Position numbers and translations under genes: made by a program. From NCBI GenBank assembly GCA_963576565.1, contig OY755045.1, forward strand, positions 3,843,477 through 3,907,476: a stretch of 64,000 nt of DNA. Reading direction: 5' to 3'. Below are positions 34,001-46,000 of the stretch, one piece after another. The notes under the pieces were generated by a model. It saw only the letters and a program-made list of their open reading frames with translations. It did no database searches and had not been told where the DNA came from. This stretch comes from Aspidapion aeneum. Taxonomy: Eukaryota; Arthropoda; Insecta; Coleoptera; Brentidae. How positions within the stretch are numbered: position 1 is the first letter of the stretch; each line of letters begins with the position of its first letter.

Positions 34001-37000
34001 GAAAACAAGCTTTTATAAAATCGACTAAAAAGCATTAAATAATTTTTTGAGTGTTCTGATATCATAATAATAAAAGCGATGGGCGTATTAAAGGAAATTT
34101 ACCCGTTTTTGTTTTAGCCTTGTTAACTCGAAGTTTAGTGAAAATCCAAATTCATTATATTATAGCAGAGAAATGTAAGGGTAGACAATTTAACCCAACC
34201 CAACCCTACTCAAGCTATCCTTACATTTTTCCGATATGGGTGGACATTATTACGCCTGCTTAATATTAGGCAGATCATCCGCGACCGGCAGTGTGTCGAT
34301 TTATTTTGTCACATTGAAAAAGAAGAGTTGTAGACGATCCACCAAATGCGCATGGAAAGGCATTTACCTAATATTAAATACGCCCATCGCTTTTATTATT
34401 ATGATATCAGAACACTCAAAAAATTATTTTATGCTTTTTAGTCCATTTTATAAAAGCTTGTTTTCAAAAAGTTTTTTTTCTAAATTTATTATTGTTCAGT
34501 TGGGTAGTAATAGATCTCTTTAAAATGGCGCATAGTAAAAGACTTCTTAGCTTACGTGAAAAAATGGAAGTTGTTAACGTTTCGGAGAAGGAAAATCTAT
34601 CAGCACGAAAGATCGCTGAAAAATTTAATAACGGAAAAACTCAAGCAGCGGAAATTGTTAATAAATATATATTAAAATTTCGCAGTTCTCTCTCATAAGC
34701 GGACACCTCCAATAAGCGGACAAAATCAACGAAACCGTAAGTGTCCGCTTATAGGAGGTTTCACTGTACTTACTTATAGACCATAGTACACCAGTTTAAT
34801 TTTTTAAGTGATTACAGCACAAAAAATATAGCCTATATATTCTTTGTGGTTATAGGCTGAATTTTTTTAAATACCAAGTTTTATTTTGCGGGGGCAAACT
34901 GTCTAACTTGCTTCTGTTGTTAATACATATATATTAAAATTTCGCAGTTCTCTCTCATAAGCGGACACCTCCAATAAGCGGACAAAATCGAAAAAACCGT
35001 GAGTGCTCGGTTATAGGAAGTTTCACTGAAGAAACTCGAAAAATTTTCATCGCATTTTATTTGAATCAGACTTATTAAAAGCTGCAATTTTAGTTTCTGT
35101 TGTCTCTTTGGCTCCTTCCCCCCAAATATCCCGGCTCCGCCACTGATCAAGGATAAGTAATCTGTGGATAAGTAGTTCACAATTTTTTTAAACGTAGAAT
35201 TTAAACATTGGATTTTGGCCAAGTTCGAATCTTGAACCTCATTAACTGATACTTAATAGATTGATTTTAAATAATAAAGATGTAGATTTATTTAGATATT
35301 AAACATTTAAAAATTGTGATTAACTAGGTACAGTGAAACCTCTCCTTGCGGACACCTCTATTAATTTACATACATATAAAAATCACTCGTATAACCGGAC
35401 ACTCTAATAACCGGACGCGGACAATTTTTTTTGGTTAAAAAATTCTAAAACCTTCCTTAACCAGACCCGAACCTCTGACAACGGGACGGAGCGGTGCATG
35501 GGCATAAATAATTTGTAGTATGTTGGCAACAACGCACTTTCCAGCCGGGGAATTACCTCTTCCCGTTTTAATGCGGCGACTAAATACTTCTGTCGTATTT
35601 ACAACATATTTTGTCCGGCGGGACTGCTGTGTTTTATTTTTATTGTTCAGTTGGGTAGTGATAGATCTCTTTAAAATGGCGCCTAGTAAAAAACCTCTTA
35701 GTTTACAATAAAAATTAGAAGTTGTTAACATTTCGGAGAAGGAACATCTATCAGCACGAAAGATCGCTGAAAAATTTAATATCGGAAAAGCTGAAGCAGC
35801 TAAAATTGTTAATAAATATATATTAAAATTTCGCTGTTCTCTCTCATAAGCGGACACCTCCAATAAGCGGACAAAATCAACGAAACCGTAAGTGTCCGCT
35901 TATAGGAGGTTTCACTGTACTTACTTATAGACCACAGTACACCAGTTTATTTTTTAAGTGATTACAGCACAAAAAATATAGCCTACATATTCTTTGTGGT
36001 TATAGGCCGATTTTTTTTAAATACCAAGTTTTATTTTGTGGGAGCAAACTGTCAGACTTGTTAAACCAAGTATGCGATTTTGGGCAGAATGTTGCCGTTC
36101 AAACATTTTTAGACCACAGGAAAAAAATAGATCATTTTTGCCTTCCTAGCCCGCGTAGCAATGGCTAGGGAAGGTATTATTTTCGACGAAAAAAATTTTT
36201 TTGGATAACGCCAAAAATGTGTTATTTCCGAGGGGTCATCAGCTTTCAACAGTACTGTACAAATTTCACAACAGGACCCGACAGTACCACGACAGGACCC
36301 GACAGTACCACGACAGGACCCAACAGTACTCGACAGTACTCAACAGGACCCAACAGTACTCGACAGTACACGACAGGACCCAACAGTACACGACAGTACC
36401 CAACAGTACTCAACAGTACTCGACAGGACCCAACAGTACCCAACAGTACTCAACAGGACCCAACAGTACACGACAGGACCCAAGTCCTGTTGGACGCTGT
36501 ACAAAATTTTAGGGTGCCGATGACCCCTCAGTTATTTCGATGTATTTTGACCTATCCTAGCAATATCGTCGAATCGATTTTCATAAAATTTATAGGTAAA
36601 AGTGTTCGACACTTTTATGAGCTGATTAGATTTTGGTCAAAATCCATTAATGCTAATCACAATTAAAAACTTTAAAAAATACTAACTTTTTAACGGAGCA
36701 TCGTATCAATACACTGTATTCGGAATATAGTAGACTATATTTTGCTCTATGATTCGTGTTGTAACTTAAAACTTCGTAGGAGCTTTATTGTCTGAGATAT
36801 TTACAAGTAATATATTATCATGGCTTCACTTGAAGTGTGATAATAGGCTAGCTAGAAAGGTGTAAAATCCGTCATGGATCCATTTATTTCCTGTATCTTG
36901 AGGTGTGTTAGTTAAGCCACCTTACTATCTTATACCTTAACTTTTGGTTCTAACAGAATTTCTTATCAAAGAGGATATTTAGTGTGATAATACAAGCACA

Positions 37001-40000
37001 TCTCACCATGTCCTCAGCGCACGCAACCGTCCCTAGACTATACAGAACATGGAGTATTAAAATTCGTTGGCTTAAAAAGTATACAGATTCGAAGACTGCC
37101 CGTACGAATGCTCCAGAAACCACAAAAAAATAGCATATGCGTACATAGTTTTTTTGTCCCAGAAACTATTTACTGTTTTTTGTATCTAGCCGCATAACTA
37201 ACTAATAATATAATATAATAATAAGTAGCTAGAAACAATTAATTATATAAATCAAAAGAGATACCTAAATACCAAGGCCAACACAAAAATAGAGGCCACG
37301 ACCCTGAAAAAATCAGCTGTTCTCCCGGGGCTGAATTTTACATTGGGTCTTATGGGAGGACAGACGTTTTTTTATGATATTTTTAAAATGGCACTACAGA
37401 TTTCCGCAAAATTTCAGTGAAATATTCTCAGACACCATCCCGATATTCCACCAAAGGTTTGTAAGGAAGAAACATGATTAAAAGGTTAAAATCTTCAAGA
37501 TTTAGCATTCCTTATTTTGAATTCAAATTACCCGCCATGTACCACATGCCAACTGTTATATTTGACATGTATTTGACTATGTCATATGTGATTGTCACAT
37601 TCGCTTCTGCTTTAAACTTAATTTTTGTGTGAGCTAATGAAGCGGCTATGAAAAATTAGGGCTTACTATACATTTAAAAAAAATTGTTCTGCCAGAATAA
37701 AGTAAAAACAATCTCAAAAACGGCTTTATTTAACAAAAAATCAAATATCCATGACCGTCATTCCAACTTCAAAATTTTAAAGACAATCAGCTGTGTCGTA
37801 ACGTGACCATCAAAAAAATCAGCCCCGGATGTGACGTCAACAAAGTGGAGGATCGTGGCCCGTCCATTTTGATAGCCCTGGGTGTACTAGATAATATAGG
37901 AAATTATGAGAACTATACAAGAAAAAAAAGCTGGCAAAATGCATGAATTAGTAAAACCGAATTCCCGGAAAAAGGCTTCACGAACTACCTATGTAAAAAA
38001 CCAAGTAAGAAATAACCGACGTAACAAAAAAGCAAAGTAACAAAATAGCAAAATATTAAAGGAGCAAAGTATGGCACAAAACGAAATAGCATATGTAGTA
38101 TAGAAAAAAACTTGATAAAAAAGAAAAACTGATAAAAATGGTGGACAAACTGGATACAGCAGTTAAATATAGGCATGAGTATGAACTACACTTAAACTAA
38201 AATTGAATTTAATGTATGAAGATAAGTGTTGAATAAATAAATACAAATACAAAATAAAATCATAACAAACACGGATGAAGATATCACGATAAGAATAAAC
38301 CAAGAAAAAATAGAGCAAGTGGACGAATATAATATATATACCTATCTGGGACAAATTATTAAACTAAAAAACTTAAAAAAACGCCTGAAATCAAAAAGAA
38401 GATCGATGGAACAAATGTATTGTAAACTGGAGATCTAGGAAAATAAAAGAAGAGGGGAAGACCCCAAATAAGAAGGGCGGATGATTTAAATAAACATGCA
38501 CATGAGTATGAACTACACTTAAACTAAAATTGAATTTAATGTATGAAGATAAGTGTTGAATAAATAAATACAAATACAAAATAAAATCATAACAAACACA
38601 GATGAAGATATCACGATAAGAATAAACCAAGAAAAAATAGAGCAAGTGGACGAATATAATATATATACCTATCTGGGACAAATTATTAAACTAAAAAAAT
38701 TTAAAAAAACGCCTGAAATCAAAAAGAAGATCGATGGAACAAATGTATTGTAAACTGGAGATCTAGGAAAATAAAAGAAGAGGGGAAGACCCCAAATAAG
38801 AAGGGCGGATGATTTAAATAAACATGCACAGCGATAAACAGAGAAGGGTGGAAAATATTGGGGGAGAACCATATCCAAAGATGCATCGAAGACTCAGAGT
38901 AATATATTATTACTCTAAGATCGAAGAAGACTAAATAGATGCATAGAAAGGTAGCAAAAAAAAGACTTGACTTGACACAACCAAAACTTAACCTGACTTA
39001 ATCTTTCCTAACCTGACAAGGGAACGTCCTTAAATTACGTAACGCAAAAATTCGGGATTTTGACCCCCTCCCCCCTTTTATAACGCATTTACAAGAAAAA
39101 ACACATTACACACATTACTTTCCTCTTTTAATAATTCGCTCTTCTATATTTCGCTCATTCGTTCCAGAGGCCCATCTTAAAGTATTTTTGTAGTCAATCC
39201 TTTTAGCTAAGCTTCTAGCTAAGCTCAGCTAAAAGCCTTTTATGGGGTTAAAGTCAGGTCGAATTCACGGTTGAGATTCAACAGGCGATGCTAAATATAC
39301 AAGAGGTGTCAAGATAGAGCTCGCTCGGCATATGGAACATATACAGGGTGGTCATATAAATTATTTAAAGAATAAGATATGAAACGACAATAGTTATTTA
39401 CTTATGAGTGTGGAAAGTGGTACTTTTTCGCACGCAACGGCAGTTGCACCAACGAGTGAAAAATCATTTAATTAGTCCTAAATATCTTAATTTTTAACAA
39501 AACAAAAATTGTGCGGAATAGTAAATTTTCAGCACTAGTGCGGAAAAAATTATTATTATTCTACGATTTTTTTATGCACGGAAAAATAATGAGACAGGAT
39601 TTTTTTATCATGATATTATTATATTAATAAGAAACTTTATGTAAAAAACATTTAACTAACAATAACGAAAAAGTTAACGATGGTAAATATTGAAATTGAA
39701 AGTGCACTTTCTGTTTGTTGCATGCTGCAATATAGTAGATGCCGCAACATCTTGAAGAACGTCGTTTCTTATTTGATTTTGATTGGTGGGTGTTTGGCCC
39801 ACTACAGAAATGCCTTGATCAGTTTGCTGCTGATAATTACTAGTGTAGTGAATGGACGAAGGTATATATATTGGTCTGTACAGGCTGTAACACAATACAG
39901 GATTCTTCCTTCCATGCTTCTGGTAGCATCGGTACAGCAGCACCATGCCTAGAAAACTCAATGCCATTTGACAGGTCGTTAGGTTAAAGTTCTCACTAAG

Positions 40001-43000
40001 CTCAAACGAGGCGCTGCGGTCGCGAGTTTGTTCCTTATTCTATTTTTTTTGAGAATTATCTGTGGTTTGGATTTTTCGTCCCCCTTTTTTTCAGGTAGAA
40101 AAACCTCTTCCACCGCATTTTATTTCGGGTTCATTTTAAATCTATCTTTTTGGCTTATATAGGTAATCTTTGCTGCTGTGACGCATTAAAATTAAATTTT
40201 GTTAAATTTGTAACTTTTGCAATTTTAAATATAAAAGAATAAGAATTTCTAGTTGCTTTTCTGGGTGAAGTGTCTAAAGTTCAGACGAGTATAAAATGCA
40301 TCGTTTTCCGAGACATTTTAAGGTAAGTTTTCTTATTTTCTCATTTGAGGTTAGAATGGCATTTGATAAAATTTGTATTGGTAGTGTCTTTTTTACTTCT
40401 TATCGCTTACTTTACGGAACTATGAATACAGGTTTCCAATGCCTGATAGGTGCCTTATTTGCCCATCAATTAAGCACAAATTTAGTGTTCATTTTATGTC
40501 TATCCCTTTCTTTTGATATTAAGTAATTGATGGGTAAACCCAGCAGCGTAATGTACTTTGAATAAATTTATTCCTTAATTTTAAATCTTTATCTTTCCAT
40601 AATCTAGTACCTATGATTAATGTGGTTATAAGTTGATTTTTTTTATTGTTTTCAGCTTTTGGATGATATGTGCGACCACTGATAAGCTATGTATATACTA
40701 CTTTGAAACATACCCTACACAACTTACAACCAAGGCGAGGAGGTACTTTTAAATCATGTCAGATTTTCGTCAAGCTGTTAAAAAGTAGACATTTAAGAAT
40801 GATTCTCTTCACGAACAACTGTTTCATTATTTATTCACTCATCACTCACCAGAAATGTTAAAAGCAAATTTAAATATGCTAGATAGTGTTTGGTTTTTCA
40901 TTATATTTTATTTTACCAATCAAATAGACTATGTATTATTTCTTCAATAGTTAGTCGTTAATTTGTAGCTTTTTTTATAATAATAAAAACTCATTTAAAA
41001 AATGTTTTATTTATTGCACTTTATATATCATTTTCAATCTGTTTATATCTTATAAAAACAGTGTATGTCTTTATAAAATATTGACTGATTAAAAATTAAA
41101 AAAAAAACTTTTAAATTAAAGAAAATTTATTATAAAAGGCGATTCAAATTTCCCGCCTTAACTTTTAGTTCGTCACTAAGCTCTGCAGTGGGCGCCACAG
41201 AGCTAACGACCTGTCAAACAGTCGGAGTTGCCTATCTAATAAAAACTCACTGAACCGCGCCGCAAATCCTTTATCTATGAGCAGCACTTCTTGAAAATAA
41301 AACTTGTGTGTAGGAGGACGGGTTTTCATTTGGAAACGATTGTGAACACGAGGATTCTTGCATTTTGGACGGGCGAAAAATTGTTCCAAACAAAAAATCG
41401 TGCGGAAAAGTAACTTTTCCGCACGCTCGTAGGAAAATAACTATTTCAGCATGTCAAGAGATATTGTATAAACCGCACCCTGTATAAATCTCCCCATTTT
41501 GAACCAAAAACGGTTGTCACAGCAGGCGAATGAAATTGTCCGATTCCCGTCAGGTTTCACAAACTTCCCCCAAGCGAGTAAGGTGAAAATGCTTAAAGAC
41601 ATACAGTACCTACATAGGCGTAACTCAGTATTGAACCTGGGGGGGGGGAAGGGCGATGATTAACAACAAGATTAAAGAGTCTCGTAGATTTACCTAAATC
41701 ATTACAGGGCACTTTTTTTAAGACAAAACCAAAATGTTTAGATTCGAGCAAACAAATATCAATCTTAAATTAAAATTGGAAATCGACTTTCAAAAAAATT
41801 CCTGGTAACGAAAGGCTTAAGACAGGGATGTTGTATCTATCCAACTCTTTTTAAAATAAATACCGCAGTAGCTTTAAATAACTGGAAACGTAAAGTACAC
41901 GGCATGGGAATACAACTTAACGACCGATTTACCGTATACACACTACAGTTTGTTGACGACCAAGTAATTGTAGCTAATGATAAAGAAGACATGGAGTATA
42001 TGATGAAAAAGTTAACGGAAGAATACCAAAAGTGGTGGGGGTTAACAGGGAACGTGGACACGACACAGTACTTATGTATTAAAAACGAATCAAGTAACTT
42101 AGAACTAGACATTGGACAAACAATATATCCGTGGATTGAGAATGTATACTTGGGTGTCACATTTGATAAGACATCATTTTTCAGAATATTTTTTTAACAA
42201 AAATTAGGTTTTGTTGCAAAAAAAGTAATTGATTAAATTTAAAATTTTCAGGCTGTTTCGTCGTATCTAGAGTCTAGATAACCCCGCCCTTTGTAGTTGC
42301 GCCTATGTAAATATACGTATGAGATAGAGAAAGGAGAAATTCCTTTTTAGAGATTTACACGAAATTTATAGAATGCTATGGTATGGTAAATATGGAAAGA
42401 AAATGGAGAAAAATCGTTTAAAGATTTCAGAGAAATTTTTATTTCCCGTATCAATGCTAGGAAATATTTACATTAGAAAATGGAGAGATTAGAAGTTATC
42501 AGTTTCTTTTAATCAAAACAACGAAAGTACACAAACGTCAATTTATATTACAGTTTGTCCCCGGAAGGTGTTGACCAGCGGCGTAGCGTGCCCGAAAGGG
42601 CGGGGGGGGGGGGGGCGACAGCTAAAAAGGGCGCCTCTCAAATCTCAAAAAAAATCTTGCGACCAAAAAAAAAAGTCATCATATGTGCGGGCCGACAGAT
42701 ATAAAGGGCGCCTCCTCTCAAACATTTTGCGACAAAAAAAAAGGTCCTCATGTCGTTAGTTTCCTTTCGCGCCCACTCAATTGGCCGTTGCCGGCCCGAC
42801 TTAATAAAGCTGAGGGCGCTTTGGCCACCAATGGGGCGGCACTACCCTCGGGGCGGGGGGGGGGGGCGACGAACCCCCCCCCACGCTACGCCGCTGGTGT
42901 TGACAAGAGGAAAAAATCCTTTATTTTTTATTTTACGAAAAAAACACACTCTTTATAAGAAATTCACCTTGTTGAAAAATTAAGATTACCATAATAAATT

Positions 43001-46000
43001 CTTTCATTAGATGTACAGGGTGTATTAAGGTGTAATTAAGAAATATGTAATTAATAAGAGGAAAAAAATCTTTATTTTTAATTTTACGAAAAACATCACT
43101 CGTGCATCTTGCATTTATTTATTTTTTTTTGAAGTCGTATCTGTAGTAGTTTTTGAGATTAATCCGCTAATGCCTTGCTAAATGGGACACCCTGTATAAG
43201 ACCGAAAACGTGATTTACCACCACTTCAAAATTTATTTTCGCCACTCAATAAATCCCAAGAATTAGGACGTAAAAACACGATATTTATATAAAAAAACTC
43301 GTAAAAAAACCTCAAAAACAACCGAACCTCGATTCTGGCAGTCCGTAAACAAAAATTAGGTCATATTTACGCCAAAATCAGTTTTCCTAATGACCGTCCG
43401 TGTTAAAAATAAAACTGTTTGGAAGCTTTAAGTACGTATTTTTTCCATCACTCGAACTCGAATTAATTTTTTCAACGAGTTGTTTTATTATGGCTTGTCT
43501 CCGAGAAAAAAAATTGGGGTTTTGGGTCAAATCTGGACAACACGTAGGTTTGGCGATGTACAATGTAACGCTGGGCGTGTAGAAAAGCAAGAAAGAGCTT
43601 ACAAATTTAAAATCTAGTACAACTAAGTACAAATTGCTTTTGCTTTTGTTGATAAACTGTATAGTTTTTGAAATATGAATTTTCAAAGTTTGACCATTTT
43701 GGTCTTATGGGATTTCCTACCATAAAATTCGCTAAATGACGTTTTTCGAATCTTAACTCAGTGAGTGGTTTTTTCGCATCTCTATGGCTCCACCACACTG
43801 CAACTCGGTGCTTTTGTTGATAAACTGTATAGTTTTTGAAATATGAATTTTCAAAGTTTTGCGATTTTGGTCTTATGGGATTCCCTACCCTAAAATTCAC
43901 TAAATGACGTTTTTTCGAATCTTAACTCGGTGTGCGGTTTTTTCGCATCTCTATGGCTCCACCATACTGCAACTCGGTGCCTTTGTTGATAAACTGTATA
44001 GTTTTTAAAATATGAATTTTTAAAATTTGGCCATTTTAAAGGTCTTATTGATTCCCTACCCAAAAAGTTGAGCGTGGCAGTGTTGCACCCCTCAAGTTTT
44101 GCGCCACTGTGTGTGTCTTTCTGTACTTAAACACACGGTCCTCTCCCATGCAAGATCCAGGCTTAATTACCCTGTATAAATTGTAAAACGACAAGAAAAT
44201 GGTTAAGCAATATATTTTAAATTTTATTGGACGTGGTAAAAAACTTGTTGAAAAATGTGTGGATCAATCCAATAAAAAAATCATCTAAATCGTAAAAATT
44301 AAAATTAAAATTTTGTTTTAAAAAAAAGTTAATCTTGCGGTTTTGTTCTTAATAAACGTGTTTTTTGTTTTGTTTTTTGGTAAATGTAGATTTTTAAAAC
44401 TGCTTAATTTTTGTTTGTTTTCTTAAAGATCAAACATTTTTTTTAAGAGCCTTCTTTTAATATAAATTCTAATTTACTTTTTTGAATAATTAATTGTTTT
44501 TTTTTTGTTTTTCTCGCAAATGGAACGAGTATATATTAATTTGAGTTTTTTCAATCGCTAAAATTGAACATTTTATTTTTTATTTTCTGAATCACTTAAT
44601 ATAAGACTTTATTAAATTTTATATATTCTTCGTTTTTTTGTGTTTCGATTTCAAAGGAAGAAAATTTGATAAAAGCCATCAACTTTATTAAAGCTGCACG
44701 CAGCTTTATATTTTAGAGAATATACAGCTACATAAAGCACAAAGCAGGGGCGGTCCGGGGCGTTCCCACTTTTAAAAAGTGGGGGCAATTTAAATTTTTT
44801 GAACATGTATACAGGGTGCCCCAAATAAAAGGAAACTCGTATCTCTTACCGTTTCCGAAATCCCCATGTAGTTTCTTTTATCTGGGACGCCCTGTATAAT
44901 ATTATTTTTATGCTTAGGTGTGTAATATACCAGAATGTGCTTCTGGACACAATGGGGTGCAATGGCCCTCTGTGTGATATTTTTATTATTAGGGGTAGGG
45001 AGGCCTGAAATACATCAAGAGGGACTGAGGTACATCATAGGTTACCAGACCCCCTCACCCCATAGCTACGCCAATGGTAAAGTCTATGAACTTTATAATT
45101 ATTTTGAGTAGCACAGCAGATGGAACAAGTGTTACGAGTACCACTACTCACTCAAGTAAATAAACTTTATAGATAGTTTTCTGAATAAGTGCTTTAAAAT
45201 AACGGCGCATGCGCAGTTAAAAAGAACCTGTCCTATCTTGATTTAATTCACTTTTTATTATTAAATTACAGTCGAACTTCGTTAACTCGAATAACCATGT
45301 GTCACATAAAAATTTCGACTTATCGAGGCTTCGACTTTTTGCGGCGTTTTCGTATTTTTTGTGAATCAAAATTTACGTGTTTTTTAAAGTAAAAATTGGC
45401 AATAATTCTGACACAACCAAGTCTATCTCTTATACATATGTATGAATGTACATAGGTATTTTACCGAAAAAAGTCGTTTTTTGTGACACAGTAACGTACA
45501 AACAACCCCAAAACGTATAGCAAATCGAATACAAGTTACACTGAATTGCGTCTTTAAAACATTCCGATGCAAATAAAAAAGTTAGAACGCTTCGTAATTC
45601 GACTTATCGAAGTTGGCGCCACATACAATTTTCGAGTTATCAAAATATTCGACTAATCGAAGTTTGAGTTATCAAGACCAAATTACATATATTTCTTACC
45701 CTTGACGCCATTGCCAACAGTTTGGTTTGACTTATCAAAGAATTTGAGTTATCGAAGTTCGAGTTATCCAGTGAAGAACGAGAAAAGTTAATTATTGCAA
45801 TAATAACCACTAAAACCAAGACCTCGAAATCTCGGACAAAACACAATATAATACAAATAGAAATTTAGTGCATAAAACTCTGAACAAGATGAGAGACTTT
45901 GGTCAAAAAGACTGCATACTTTTTCCTCTGCCATTCAAAAAGTTAGAGCACCGTTCACAAGTAGATTCATATACTGTGAGAACGCGGAACTGTTCTTGAA

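Larger units (their letters stand above)
31220..35145. mobile_element. Large hAT-like shell containing nested insertions
   Basis: Left end CAGAGGCGCATCCAG and right end GGCTCCGCCACTG are imperfect inverted repeats. The 8-bp ATCAAGGA lies at 31212-31219 and 35146-35153. Inside are an LTR-like stretch, T2 with its own insert, and a T3 fragment. No hAT transposase was recognised. Confidence 0.7.

Noticed and set aside
40296..40526. A small secreted or membrane protein gene at 40296
   Set aside because: A GGTAAG donor-like site follows the first nine codons, but no partner exon or domain was found, and it lies between recombinase-type palindromes.
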